DNA of 23,066 bases from UBA11524 sp045132495 (GCA_045132495.1 JBGUSK010000135.1:1-23066); one strand, 5' to 3'. Shown: positions 6,547 through 15,379, numbered from the stretch's first letter. Made by a program: numbers and translations. The notes: generated by a model from the sequence alone, not told the origin.

Positions 6547-9500
6547 ATGAGGATGCTTTGCAGAAAGCTGATTTCCGGTCTGCTGGCTTTGATGCTGCTT
6601 TTGTCCCTTGCGCCTGCTGCACTGGCGGAGAGCACGCAGCTCAAGGTTGAGCTCTATGGCCTGTACGCCGCCCAGGATGGGACTTATCAGTCCGTGGCGG
6701 CAGGCGGCACTTTTGATGTATATCAGGAAGAGATCAAGGTCGGTACGCTGACCGTTGTGCCAGGCGGGGAGAATGTTATCACCCTTCCGGGTCCGGGGAA
6801 TGTGCGTCTGGCTCCGATTGACGGTTCTTATCCGGCGGAACTGCCGCTGAGCTCCTACGGATATGGCGTCAGCATCACCGAGGGCAAACTGAACATTGCG
6901 CCCATCAGTGTGTATGCCATTGTGTCAGATGAGCCGACAGCGGCACCTGTGGTGGAGGACACCCCAGCAGTTACTGCGGAGCCTGTTGCTCCTGCGGCGG
7001 AACCTACAGCATCCCCGGCACCTGCCACTGGCTCGCTGGTGCTGCAGTGCAGTGGTGAGGGTATCACTGTTGCCTGCAATGTCATGGCTTCCGATGGTGC
7101 GAATGTGGCAAAGGGCACGCTCTCCAGGGACAGCAATGCAGTCATCACTGGTCTTCATGAGGGCGAATTTATTGTGACCCTCAATCTGCCGGAGAATGTT
7201 GTCATGACTGGGCTGAACGGAAACGCGACCCTCCAGCGCGGCGTGACGCAGTGGAAGGTCTTCGTTGCAGCGGGGCGGGAGAGCATTTACACGATCGAAC
7301 TGACTGAAACCGGGGACCTGACAGTGCCCTTTGAAAATATCTCCGGAGCGGTTGTGAAGGTGAAGGGGGAGCGTGAGTCCTTCGAAGTAACCGCCAATGC
7401 AGAGGGCGTGTACGAGAAAAAGAACCTTCTGCCTGACGTCTATGAGATCGACGTCCATCTGCCTGCTGGTCGGTACGACTATGAGGATGCGCACAATGAC
7501 TGGCAGATGACCGAAAATGCGGATGGCACTTGCACGATCTCCATGCGCTTTGGTATCAACCGAAACTGTGTGACGGAACTTCCGCTGATCCGACGCAATA
7601 TCATCGGATCTGTGGAGGGTAAGGTGGCGGATCTTGACGGCAGCGCCATGCGCGGCGTGAAGGTCACCATTTATGATGAAAACGATCAGGCTGTTGCCAA
7701 TGCAGAAACTGACAAGAAGGGCGAATGGCAGATCGAAAGCCTGACCTATGGCGAATATGTCGCCCAGTATTCTGAAGATAAGAAGGCCATCCCCGCCAGC
7801 AGCTTCACGCTGTCCGATGCGAATGTGAACGCGAAGCTGTCCGCTGCTGCCGAGCCTCCGGCGAAGGTGACCATCCGCGCCTTCGTGGATGAAAACAACA
7901 ACGGTGAACAAGGCAGGGGCGAAGGCGCTCTTAAGGGCGTTGAGGTGGCGCTGGTGGATGAAAGCGGCGCGATCGTTGCTTCCGGTGTAACGGCCAAGGA
8001 TGGCTATTTCACCCTTGCAGCCCCTGATGGTCAGTATATCCTGCGGGCGAATGCTCCTGAGGATTATGGGTTTGGTAAAAAGGGCGGCAAGCTGGCATAT
8101 ACCGAGAGCATCATGGATGAAACTGCCAGCCCGACCCAGGAGAGCAGCGCCTTTTCCCTGACCACCGACAAGAAGCTGGAGATCGGCATCGGCATGCTGC
8201 CCATGGCGACCGTGCGCGGTACGGTTTGGAAGGACGTCAATGCAGACGGTGTGTGGCAGGAGGACGAGCCTGGCATCCCCGGAATCCGCCTGACTCTGGA
8301 GGGCGGAAAGGATAAGACGCTGCATGAGGTTTATACCGATGCAAACGGCGTGTATGAATTCCGCCAGGTCATGAAGGGGAATTTCGAGCTCCTTTGCCAT
8401 GTGCCGGATGAGTATGTCTTTACTGTCAAGGCCAGGGGCGATGTGGAAAAAATCTCCCGCATGACCACCGAAAAGGACCGCGCCGGTCAGGATTCTCTCA
8501 CGCTGGAGCGCGGCGAGGTGCATGAGGATCATAATATCGGCCTGATGGAAGGCCTGATCATCGAGGGCGTCTGCTTCCTGGACGAAAACAACAACGGCTT
8601 TTATGACGAGGGCGAAAAGCCCCTGCCCGGCGTGGAAATGCGTCTGGCCCGTCAGAGCAACAACGTCATGCTGCAGAATGTTGAATCCGGCGAGGACGGC
8701 AAGTATCACTTCGTCGGTCAGCGCGGCAGCACCTTCACCATCCGTGCGACACTGCCCAAGGGCTATGTGTTTACCGTTGCGGCAGAAGGCGAGAATGCCA
8801 ATCAGTTTGCGCCCAACGGCGACAAGACGGAGCGCAGGCTGACTGATATCACCATCGAAAACGGCGGCTACAGGAAGATCATGCTGGGCGCCGTCAAGTT
8901 TGGATCAATCAGCGGACGGGTGTATTTTGACAAAAACTTTTCTTCCGACTGGGAGAGCGGCGAACCTCTGGGAAATGACCATTATGTGATGCTGTGGAAT
9001 GCACATGGCGAAAAGATCGCCACCCAGAAGGCTGACAAGAATGGTCTGTTTAGCTTCACCGATCTGACTCCCGGCGAGTATTACCTGACCATGAAGCCGG
9101 AGAGAGGCTATGCCTTTACTGCGCTTGGTCACAACAATGTGATGCAGACCCTTGCAGACGGCACTGGCAAGAGCCGTGCGGTCACCGTCGGCATGGGTGA
9201 AGCGGTCAAGAATGCCGGCATCGGCATGATCGTTCCGGCGATCGTTTCCGGTACGGTGTTTGCGGATGATAACGACAATGGCTTGCAGGATGCAGGTGAA
9301 AAGGGCCTTTCCGGCACCGTCGTCCGCCTGATGAACGAAAAGGGCGAAGCCTTCTCGGCGACCCTGGACGAAAGCGGCGCGTATCGCTTCAATGCGGTGC
9401 TGCCCGGCGCCTACCACCTGGAGTATGAACTGCCTGAGCACGGCGTATTCGCTGCAGTCGTGGACGGCGGGAATACCGTTGCCAGCGAAAGCAATGTTGG

Positions 9501-10983
9501 AAAGAGTGCGGCGTTTACGGTGAAATCCGGCGACAGCTGGGAGGCCTCTCTGTGCGGCGCTTTGCTGCTGAGCGATATTTCCGGCATGGCCTATGCAGAC
9601 AGCAACGGAAGCAGCTTCATGGATGCGGATGAGAATGCTGTGCAGGGCATGGTGATCATGCTGATCCCCACCCGTGCCGATCTTCCGGTTCTGACGTCCG
9701 CTACGGGCACGGACGGCAGGTTCGCCTTCAGCGATTTGCGTCCGGATACCTATACCCTGCGAGTTACCTGTCCCGACAGGTATGTCCTGTCCCGCCTTTC
9801 CGACGTGGAAATGCCTGTGGCTATCGGAGAGGCAACCCAGGATGTCACCTTCCAGCTGCAGATGGGCACCCAGTGGCATGAGCAGATGCTGGGCTGCGTC
9901 ATCCCTGCCTCCTGGACAGGTGAAGCATGGTTGGATGAAAACTGGGACGGCGTCCGCGGCGCGGATGAAGCGCCAGCCAACGGCGAAAAGATTGAGCTTC
10001 GCGACGCGGTGACCGGCAAGACGGTTTTCACTGTGGTGACCGATGACAACGGCGTATTCACCATTGACGGTATCGCCCCTGGCGAGTATGAGCTGGTATA
10101 TCCCCTGGACGAGGGCAACCTCCAGCCCAAGGATGGAAGCTGTGACTTCACCCTCAATAACGATGTGATGACCAATGGCCGCGTGACCATCCGGCAGGAT
10201 GAAGCAAAGTCTGGTACGAACCTGTGCGTCGTCCGTACGACGGAGATCGGCGGCAAGGTCTGGCTGGAACAGTACAGCGGTGTGTCTCCCGTCAAGGGTG
10301 CAAAGCTCCACCTGCTGGATGCTTCCGGAAATGCCATTGCGGAATACATTACCGGTGAAGACGGCGAGTATGTTTTCAAGGGCCTGATGCCCAATGATTA
10401 TGCCATTGACGTAACCATTCCTGCCGGGTACGTGCTGGTGGATACCAGTGACATAACCATGGCGGAGAAGGGCCTGATCAGCGTGGTGGAGGAGGCCAAT
10501 GGCCTCTTCGGCAAGAGTGCGGTGATCACGCTGAAGATGGCAAAGCATCGCCGCGACATGGACGTTGGCATGGTATTGCCCGGCCGTCTGGGCGACAAGG
10601 CCTGGCTGGATCTGAACGGCAACGGCCTGCAGGATGGCGAAGAGGGCGGCATTCCCGGCGTGACGGTGGAGCTGATGCGAGGCGGAAAGGCGATTGCCGC
10701 CACCGTGACCGACCAGTATGGTTACTACGTATTCGAGGATCTGTATCCGACCGAATACACCCTGCTCGTCACCTGGCCCAGCGAGGTTGTGCCGACCGTT
10801 CTGCGCGAGGACATCAAGCAGATTTCCTCCATCCTGAAGGAGAATGGCGAGACCATTCCTGTCGTGGTGGAAAGCAGCAAGGCAAACTACGCTGCGGATC
10901 TGGGCTTCATGCTGGTGGATGAAGACAAGCTGCCTGCTGGGTACGACGAGGGCGAAGAACAGGTCTGGAAGAAAAAGAAGTGA
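6547..10983 (+). CDS. Large secreted protein of SdrD B-type repeats, no cell-wall anchor
   Basis: ATG 6547 (1478 residues) is chosen because GGAGG lies nine bases upstream and a signal peptide starts there (hydrophobic core ISGLLALMLLLSLAP, likely cleavage after ALA at residue 27). A Pro/Ala/Thr-rich linker covers about residues 128-162. A degenerate repeat starts near 357, and then nine units follow, starting near residues 439, 554, 668, 785, 899, 1010, 1121, 1232 and 1346, a period of 111-117. Most units begin with a G.V..D.N.NG..D.GE loop (for example FADDNDNGLQDAGEKGL), then a beta-sandwich ending in DG.Y.F..L.PG.Y. This length and loop match the calcium-binding B repeats of staphylococcal SdrC/D/E. 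Three units have degraded loops. The C-terminus (GEEQVWKKKK) has no LPXTG, hydrophobic tail or SLH domain, so anchoring is unknown. A role as a stalk or adhesin is inferred. Confidence 0.9.
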   Translation: MRMLCRKLISGLLALMLLLSLAPAALAESTQLKVELYGLYAAQDGTYQSVAAGGTFDVYQEEIKVGTLTVVPGGENVITLPGPGNVRLAPIDGSYPAELPLSSYGYGVSITEGKLNIAPISVYAIVSDEPTAAPVVEDTPAVTAEPVAPAAEPTASPAPATGSLVLQCSGEGITVACNVMASDGANVAKGTLSRDSNAVITGLHEGEFIVTLNLPENVVMTGLNGNATLQRGVTQWKVFVAAGRESIYTIELTETGDLTVPFENISGAVVKVKGERESFEVTANAEGVYEKKNLLPDVYEIDVHLPAGRYDYEDAHNDWQMTENADGTCTISMRFGINRNCVTELPLIRRNIIGSVEGKVADLDGSAMRGVKVTIYDENDQAVANAETDKKGEWQIESLTYGEYVAQYSEDKKAIPASSFTLSDANVNAKLSAAAEPPAKVTIRAFVDENNNGEQGRGEGALKGVEVALVDESGAIVASGVTAKDGYFTLAAPDGQYILRANAPEDYGFGKKGGKLAYTESIMDETASPTQESSAFSLTTDKKLEIGIGMLPMATVRGTVWKDVNADGVWQEDEPGIPGIRLTLEGGKDKTLHEVYTDANGVYEFRQVMKGNFELLCHVPDEYVFTVKARGDVEKISRMTTEKDRAGQDSLTLERGEVHEDHNIGLMEGLIIEGVCFLDENNNGFYDEGEKPLPGVEMRLARQSNNVMLQNVESGEDGKYHFVGQRGSTFTIRATLPKGYVFTVAAEGENANQFAPNGDKTERRLTDITIENGGYRKIMLGAVKFGSISGRVYFDKNFSSDWESGEPLGNDHYVMLWNAHGEKIATQKADKNGLFSFTDLTPGEYYLTMKPERGYAFTALGHNNVMQTLADGTGKSRAVTVGMGEAVKNAGIGMIVPAIVSGTVFADDNDNGLQDAGEKGLSGTVVRLMNEKGEAFSATLDESGAYRFNAVLPGAYHLEYELPEHGVFAAVVDGGNTVASESNVGKSAAFTVKSGDSWEASLCGALLLSDISGMAYADSNGSSFMDADENAVQGMVIMLIPTRADLPVLTSATGTDGRFAFSDLRPDTYTLRVTCPDRYVLSRLSDVEMPVAIGEATQDVTFQLQMGTQWHEQMLGCVIPASWTGEAWLDENWDGVRGADEAPANGEKIELRDAVTGKTVFTVVTDDNGVFTIDGIAPGEYELVYPLDEGNLQPKDGSCDFTLNNDVMTNGRVTIRQDEAKSGTNLCVVRTTEIGGKVWLEQYSGVSPVKGAKLHLLDASGNAIAEYITGEDGEYVFKGLMPNDYAIDVTIPAGYVLVDTSDITMAEKGLISVVEEANGLFGKSAVITLKMAKHRRDMDVGMVLPGRLGDKAWLDLNGNGLQDGEEGGIPGVTVELMRGGKAIAATVTDQYGYYVFEDLYPTEYTLLVTWPSEVVPTVLREDIKQISSILKENGETIPVVVESSKANYAADLGFMLVDEDKLPAGYDEGEEQVWKKKK

Positions 10984-10991
10984 ATCCCTAT

Positions 10992-11017
10992 GGGCTGCTG
11001 CGTTCCTGCGGCAGCCC
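10992..11017 (+). terminator. Probable terminator of the SdrD B-repeat gene
   Basis: GGGCTGC-T-GC pairs with GC-G-GCAGCCC around GTTCCT. The following TCTCGTTATT is only moderately T-rich. Confidence 0.6.
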
Positions 11018-11027
11018 TCTCGTTATT

Positions 11028-11058
11028 AAAAAAGGGGAGCCTCCTGACGAGGTTCCCC
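11028..11058 (-). terminator. Terminator of the GNAT-Nudix operon
   Basis: On the minus strand, GGGGA-A-CCTC pairs with GAGG-C-TCCCC and is followed by six T. It lies back to back with the convergent terminator of the upstream gene. Confidence 0.85.
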
Positions 11059-11063
11059 TTGAT

Positions 11064-11492
11064 TCATATCATTCCGCGCCGTTTGGCTTCGTCCAGCAGG
11101 AAAGGCTGGATGTCCGGATAGGTCAGTGCATCGGGCATGCTGTCAAAGACGCGGACTTCCGCGATCTCGCTGTGCAGCTCGCCGAAGGAATGGACTTCTG
11201 CCGCGCACAATAAACCAAGGCTGTGAGGAGCGCTGCCGGTTCGGAAGGCGCTGTACCAACACACGGGCTTGAGGGTGAAGTCCGCTGCGCCGGTTTCCTC
11301 CTGCAGCTCCCGGGCGGCGGCTTCCAGGGCGGTTTCGCCCGCTTCAACATGCCCGCCTGGGATTTCCCAGGTGCTGCGGGCTTCGTGACGGCACCAGAGC
11401 AGATGACCGCCATGCAGTGCGATAATGACTGCGTATTTATGATGCAGCCCCTGGGGCGCTTCATCAAAGAAAAACACGCTGATTCCAGCCAT
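11064..11492 (-). CDS. Nudix hydrolase
   Basis: The 142-residue protein carries a complete Nudix box (G-x5-E-x7-REUxEExGU) from G47 to A69: E53, R61, E62, E65 and E66 are all present, so the magnesium-binding helix should be intact. It is preceded by HKYAVIIAL and RHEARSTWEIPGG, typical of the small MutT-like subgroup. Nudix enzymes cleave nucleoside diphosphates linked to another moiety; the substrate cannot be told here. The ATG directly follows the TAA of the upstream acetyltransferase gene with no gap, and its ribosome binding site (GGGAGGG) lies inside that gene, so the two are co-transcribed and probably translationally coupled. Confidence 0.9.
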   Translation of the reverse strand: MAGISVFFFDEAPQGLHHKYAVIIALHGGHLLWCRHEARSTWEIPGGHVEAGETALEAAARELQEETGAADFTLKPVCWYSAFRTGSAPHSLGLLCAAEVHSFGELHSEIAEVRVFDSMPDALTYPDIQPFLLDEAKRRGMI

Positions 11493-11996
11493 TTATCCCT
11501 CCCGGACAAAGCGCACGTCGGTCACTTCGTCGCTGCCGATTTTGTAATGTACACGCTCTTCTGTCATGACAAAGCCGTGGCGCTGATAGAATCGCTCGGC
11601 CCGTGCGTTGCCCTGGATGGCCCAAAGGTACACGCGGTGATAGTCGTCCTCCTGGAGGGCGGAGAGCGCCTCTGACAGCAGTATGCCGCCAATGCCTTTG
11701 CCCATGACCTCTGGCAGCAGATACAGCGATACGATCTCGCCCCAATCCGCGTGGTTTTCGTCCCTGCCGCGCCCATAAATGATGCAGCCAACTGGCAAAC
11801 TGTCCTGCTCGGCAATGCAGCCGTACAGCCGCCCGCTGTCAAGCCAGGCGCGCATGGATGGCAGCCAGTATTCATCGGGCAGGCGCGCCAGATACAGGGG
11901 GTCGATGATCTCCCGATATGCCCCGCGCCAGCTGCATGCGATGATCCGGCTGATCAGCAGTGCATCCTCTGCTGTTGCCTGTCGAAGGGTGATCAT
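11493..11996 (-). CDS. GNAT family N-acetyltransferase
   Basis: ATG 11996 (167 residues) has AGGAGG nine bases upstream; the frame is open further 5' into the promoter, which argues against earlier starts. The protein begins ITLRQATAEDALLISRII, the usual GNAT opening, and has the acetyl-CoA-binding motif A at about 87-110 (EIVSLYLLPEVMGKGIGG, LLSEAL), then the late motif NARAERFYQRHGF. It should transfer an acetyl group from acetyl-CoA to an amine; the acceptor is unknown. It is the first gene of a two-gene operon with the Nudix hydrolase. Confidence 0.92.
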   Translation of the reverse strand: MITLRQATAEDALLISRIIACSWRGAYREIIDPLYLARLPDEYWLPSMRAWLDSGRLYGCIAEQDSLPVGCIIYGRGRDENHADWGEIVSLYLLPEVMGKGIGGILLSEALSALQEDDYHRVYLWAIQGNARAERFYQRHGFVMTEERVHYKIGSDEVTDVRFVREG

Positions 11997-12021
11997 CACA
12001 AAACGCCTCCTCTCTGATATC

Positions 12022-12050
12022 AGTATAGACTGGTTTGCTGTTCGCGTCAA
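12022..12050 (-). promoter_or_regulatory. Promoter of the GNAT-Nudix operon
   Basis: On the minus strand, TTGACG (12050-12045), a 17-base spacer and TATACT (12027-12022). Its -35 box is 34 bases from the -35 box of the divergent promoter at 12085. Confidence 0.75.
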
Positions 12051-12084
12051 GGGGAACAATCCTGGCAGAAATCCGCATCCGTGA

Positions 12085-12113
12085 TTGATTTATGCGGCGC
12101 ACTCTGTTATAAT
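12085..12113 (+). promoter_or_regulatory. Promoter of the DUF2500-like/dnaX operon
   Basis: TTGATT (12085-12090), a 17-base spacer and a perfect TATAAT (12108-12113). No other clear promoter lies between here and dnaX. Confidence 0.75.
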
Positions 12114-12148
12114 AAACTGAATGATTGTGTGATCGGGGAGGAATGCCC

Positions 12149-12571
12149 ATGCATTTTCTGATTCGGGCGGCAGTGCTGCTGGCTGCAGGAGCAGCAGGCT
12201 GGACGCTGGCGAAGCGTAAAAAGGAACAGGGGAGCAGTGATCCTCATGTGGTCTATTTGAAAGATGAGGATGCGGTTATCGACGCACCGGTTCAGGCAGA
12301 TGTGCGGGAGGGTGTGCCAGCAAAGGTGAAAAACTGCTTCCGTCGGATGGATCCGCTGACGCTGAATGCTGCAAACGAGGCCGTTTTCATCCTTGAGGAT
12401 GGAACGGAGGTCAAGCTGAACTTCTCCGGCGAGGGTGGTCTTCATCTGATGGAAGGGGATTGTGGATTGCTGACCTGGCAGGGCATGCGGCTCATCCGGT
12501 TTGAAAAAGAAAATGGCGATGTGATCGGTGGCGTGTTCTTCGCGCCTGCCGGGGAGGATGCAAATGAATGA
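12149..12571 (+). CDS. Small membrane protein, DUF2500-like (paralogue 1)
   Basis: ATG 12149 (140 residues) is preferred over ATG 12143 because GGGGAGG is only one base from the latter but seven from the former. A single N-terminal hydrophobic segment (about residues 3-20, IRAAVLLAAGAAGWTLA) is followed by basic residues KRKKE, so it is probably membrane-anchored with the rest in the cytoplasm, or an uncleaved signal. The C-terminal part (AVFILEDGTEVKLNF, then LMEGDCGLLTWQGMRLIRFEKE without its last two residues) resembles the end of DUF2500 proteins. The stop overlaps the next start by eight bases. The function is unknown. Confidence 0.75.
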   Translation: MHFLIRAAVLLAAGAAGWTLAKRKKEQGSSDPHVVYLKDEDAVIDAPVQADVREGVPAKVKNCFRRMDPLTLNAANEAVFILEDGTEVKLNFSGEGGLHLMEGDCGLLTWQGMRLIRFEKENGDVIGGVFFAPAGEDANE

Positions 12572-12917
12572 AGCGTTGAAGCTGGCCTTTACCATGGTGG
12601 GCGGAGGCATGCTGGCAATCCTCCTGCTGATGCTGGTTGCCAAGCTGACCAGCAAGGTCAATGTGGAGGAGAAAGAAGGCCGCAAGCCCATCTACAACAT
12701 CCAGGCAACGGTGAAGGGAAAGCGTACGCTGGTGGAGGCTGACCCAGAAAATCCCAATATCCCCCGGACGCGCTACTTCCTGACCTTCCACAAAAGGGAC
12801 GGCTTGCGGGTGGAGATGGAGGTCCCCGGCGAGGATTATGGTCTGGCCGCCGAGGAGGACGAGGGCGTCCTCGTATATTCCAAGGGAGACGAGTTTATCG
12901 TCTTCAAACGGATGTGA
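12564..12917 (+). CDS. Small membrane protein, DUF2500 family-like (paralogue 2)
   Basis: ATG 12564 (117 residues) has GGGGAGG six bases upstream and overlaps the end of the previous gene. One membrane segment lies at about residues 7-28 (FTMVGGGMLAILLLMLVAKL). The soluble part has the DUF2500 pattern: ATVKGKRTLVEAD, then RTRYFLTFHKRDGLRVEMEV, then YGLAAEEDEGVLVYSKGDEF. This is the clearest DUF2500 member of the three related proteins in the cluster. The domain is of unknown function; the fold is presumably a small beta-barrel on a membrane stalk, which is inference. Confidence 0.75.
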   Translation: MNEALKLAFTMVGGGMLAILLLMLVAKLTSKVNVEEKEGRKPIYNIQATVKGKRTLVEADPENPNIPRTRYFLTFHKRDGLRVEMEVPGEDYGLAAEEDEGVLVYSKGDEFIVFKRM

Positions 12918-12939
12918 ACATATCTGTTGGAGGTGCAGC

Positions 12940-13128
12940 ATGTCTGACATCATTGAGTTTTTTGAGACTTATCCAGAATATCTTCGGGATGCTGTGATTT
13001 TTATCGTTGCGTTCGTTCTGCTGGGCGCGATATCCAAGCTGTACTATTCCTTCAAGGAGGAATGGGAGGAGAAGAAGCTCTACAAGCTTTATCATCAGCA
13101 CCTGGAGGACGAAAAACGCGAAAAATAA
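12940..13128 (+). CDS. Small single-pass membrane protein, unknown function
   Basis: This 62-residue protein starts at ATG 12940 with TTGGAGG six bases upstream. It has a short acidic N-terminus (SDIIEFFETYPEYLRD), one hydrophobic segment (about residues 18-33, AVIFIVAFVLLGAISK) and a highly charged, helical tail (EEWEEKKLYKLYHQHLEDE). It sits between the second and third DUF2500-like genes, 22 bases after the former. I recognise no family. The tight spacing and good ribosome binding site support it as a real gene. Confidence 0.7.
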   Translation: MSDIIEFFETYPEYLRDAVIFIVAFVLLGAISKLYYSFKEEWEEKKLYKLYHQHLEDEKREK

Positions 13129-13162
13129 GGTGTTTGCGGCACCATGGGAAGGAGTTTATATC

Positions 13163-13531
13163 ATGGACGAGGCTATGGTATTCCTGATGTATCTGCTCCT
13201 GCTGCCGGCAGCAGGAGCGCTGTACATATCGCCATGGTGGATTCGCTGGCTGTGGCCGCGGGTGCGCTACTGCTTTGCAAGAAAGCAGACACAGCGTGCC
13301 AAAGTGATCGATATGCAGGAGAAGTATCCGCTCTACCTGCGGGACGGCGGCTGGGTCAAGACCTGGGATGAAGAGATCTTCCATACCCATTACGCTGTCT
13401 TTCAGTTGGAGGACGGTACACGGCGCACCATGCGCATCGGCAAAGCGGATTACCAAGGCATCCTGACCGGCTCAGAGGGGATGCTCACGCACCGCGGCAA
13501 CTGGTTCCGCGCTTTCATCAGCAACAAGTAA
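13163..13531 (+). CDS. Small membrane protein, divergent DUF2500-like (paralogue 3)
   Basis: ATG 13163 (122 residues) has AAGGAG eight bases upstream. It starts with one or two hydrophobic stretches (about residues 5-33, with a Pro and several Trp), then basic residues. Its C-terminal part (YAVFQLEDGTRRTMRIG, then GILTGSEGMLTHRGNWFRAF) aligns with the same part of the protein at 12149-12571 (AVFILEDGTEVKLNF, GDCGLLTWQGMRLIRF), showing common origin. The gap to dnaX is 24 bases with no promoter or terminator. Confidence 0.72.
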   Translation: MDEAMVFLMYLLLLPAAGALYISPWWIRWLWPRVRYCFARKQTQRAKVIDMQEKYPLYLRDGGWVKTWDEEIFHTHYAVFQLEDGTRRTMRIGKADYQGILTGSEGMLTHRGNWFRAFISNK

Positions 13532-13555
13532 TTTCAACAGGGGGAGGTTCTTCCC

Positions 13556-15172
13556 ATGGCTTATCAAGCTCTTTACCGCCAGTGGCGGCCCACGGATTTC
13601 TCCTCGATGGTTTCCCAGGAGGCCGTCGTGGCAACGCTTCGCAATCAGATCACCACGGGGCGCATTGCTCATGCGTATTTGTTTTGCGGAAGCCGCGGCA
13701 CGGGTAAAACGTCCACCGCGAAGATCATGGCCCGCGCCATCAATTGCGAGCAGCCCGTGAACGGCGATCCCTGCGGAACGTGCGAATCCTGCCGCCGTCT
13801 GCTGGCGGAGGAATCCATGGACGTGATGGAGATCGACGCAGCCTCCAACAATGGCGTGGATGAAATCCGTGACCTGCGCGAGACAGTCAAATATCCGCCA
13901 CAGCACGGAAAATTCAAGGTCTACATCATCGACGAGGTGCACATGCTGTCCGCCTCGGCCTTCAATGCGCTGCTGAAAACGCTGGAGGAGCCCCCGGCCC
14001 ATGTGTGTTTCATTCTCGCCACCACAGAGCCCCAGAAGCTACCGGCGACGATCCTCAGCCGTTGCCAGCGCTTTGATTTCGGGCGCATCCCGGCGCATCA
14101 GATTGCGGGTCGTCTCCGCCAGGCGGTGGAGGGCGCGAATGCCACAGCGACGGACAATGCCCTCCACATGATCGCTCGTGCTGCAGAGGGCGGCATGCGC
14201 GATGCGCTTTCCATCCTGGATATGTGTCTGGGATATCAGAATGACGTGGACGAAGCTCTGGTGCGCAATGTGCTGGGCACGTCGGACAAGAGCTTCCTCT
14301 TCCGATTTGTTGATGCACTGGACATGGAAGATGCATCCACCGTACTGGGCATGATCGACGAGCTGATGCGCAAGGGCCGCGAGCCGATAGTGTTCTCTAA
14401 AGATGTGAGCCAGCATCTGCGGGCACTCCTGATGGCCAAAGCCTGCCCGGATGATCTGCCTGCCCTGCTGGACATCACTGGGGAGGATGCGGAGGAATAT
14501 ATTTATCAGTCGGAGAACATGACTGTCACCCGGCTGATGAAAATGCTTGAGTTCTTCATGGCGACGGAAACGGAGCTGCGCTGGGCGTCCAGCCCCCGTA
14601 TTGTGCTGGAGAACACGGCGCTCAAGTGCTGCCTGCGCACGGCAGAGGCGGACACGGCGGCCCTCAATGACCGTATCGCTCAGCTGGAAAAGCAGATCGC
14701 TGAATTGACCGAGAAGATCAAGAATGGCGTGGTCGCAGCTGCTCCGGCCAAAAAAGAACAAACGGAAGCAAAGCCTGCATCCAAAAAGGAAGAGCCTCCC
14801 AAGCCCAAGGCGCTTACGCCCACCGGCCGCAGCACCGACGAAACCTGGAGAGAGGCCCTCAATCAGCTCAAGAAGTCTGACCCTGCGACCCATTCCTTTC
14901 TCACGCAGGGAAGGCTCATTGGCTGCGATGGTACGCTCTACCGGTGGGAAGCCGCTGCAGGCATGGATTTCTTTGCCACTGCCCTCAACAAGGAGGACAA
15001 GCGCAAGGCTGTCTGCAACGCGCTGACGGAGGCGGCAGGCGTGGAGAGCAAATTCGAGGCCGTCACGGCAGGCTCAGGCAAGCAGGCGGAGGAAAGCGTG
15101 GAGAGTTTCGTTTCCGGTCTGGAGCAGACCTTTGGCAAGGCCAATGTGCTGGTTCAGGATGAAGCCAAGTGA
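13556..15172 (+). CDS. dnaX: DNA polymerase III subunits gamma/tau (clamp loader)
   Basis: The start ATG 13556 has GGGGGAGG eight bases upstream. The first ~370 residues are the AAA+ clamp-loader core: the hallmark YRQWRP near the N-terminus, Walker A GSRGTGKT (45-52, K51), a zinc site with C64, C73, C76 and C79, Walker B VYIIDE (122-127), and the SRC motif (168-170). A Lys/Pro/Glu/Ala-rich linker (about 400-425) leads to a C-terminal domain of about 110 residues. The 538-residue length is normal for tau in Bacillota. DnaX uses ATP to load the sliding clamp. The usual downstream partners (the YbaB-type protein and recR) are absent; the gene is followed by a terminator and preceded by an operon of small membrane proteins, an unusual setting. 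Confidence 0.97.
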   Translation: MAYQALYRQWRPTDFSSMVSQEAVVATLRNQITTGRIAHAYLFCGSRGTGKTSTAKIMARAINCEQPVNGDPCGTCESCRRLLAEESMDVMEIDAASNNGVDEIRDLRETVKYPPQHGKFKVYIIDEVHMLSASAFNALLKTLEEPPAHVCFILATTEPQKLPATILSRCQRFDFGRIPAHQIAGRLRQAVEGANATATDNALHMIARAAEGGMRDALSILDMCLGYQNDVDEALVRNVLGTSDKSFLFRFVDALDMEDASTVLGMIDELMRKGREPIVFSKDVSQHLRALLMAKACPDDLPALLDITGEDAEEYIYQSENMTVTRLMKMLEFFMATETELRWASSPRIVLENTALKCCLRTAEADTAALNDRIAQLEKQIAELTEKIKNGVVAAAPAKKEQTEAKPASKKEEPPKPKALTPTGRSTDETWREALNQLKKSDPATHSFLTQGRLIGCDGTLYRWEAAAGMDFFATALNKEDKRKAVCNALTEAAGVESKFEAVTAGSGKQAEESVESFVSGLEQTFGKANVLVQDEAK

Positions 15173-15206
15173 ACGGGCAGGGAAGTCGAAAAGGAAATCA
15201 TTGTAC

Positions 15207-15245
15207 AACCAGGTCGCTCATGATATGGAGTGACCTGGTTTTTTG
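15207..15245 (+). terminator. Terminator after dnaX
   Basis: AACCAGGTC-G-CTC pairs with GAG-T-GACCTGGTT around ATGATATG and is followed by TTTTTT. Confidence 0.9.
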
Positions 15246-15379
15246 CCCATATCCTGTGGAAAGGCAAATTGAAGCAGGGGAAAGAAAATTTGATAAAAAT
15301 TTATTTTCCAGGCAGGAAATAGGGGGCATATGTAGAATTAGAGAAGATGGGTGAAATTGAGGTATGTCTTCCAATTATA

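Noticed and set aside
10930..10983. LPAGY near the C-terminus of the repeat protein as a sortase signal
   Set aside because: The motif lacks the Thr-Gly of LPXTG and is followed by charged residues, not a hydrophobic segment and a basic tail.
14750..14788. Programmed frameshift in dnaX at A-runs (AAAAAAG and CAAAAAG) as in E. coli
   Set aside because: The in-frame heptamer A-AAA-AAG is absent, the -1 frame after the first run continues for about 40 codons, and no stimulatory stem or upstream Shine-Dalgarno element stands out.
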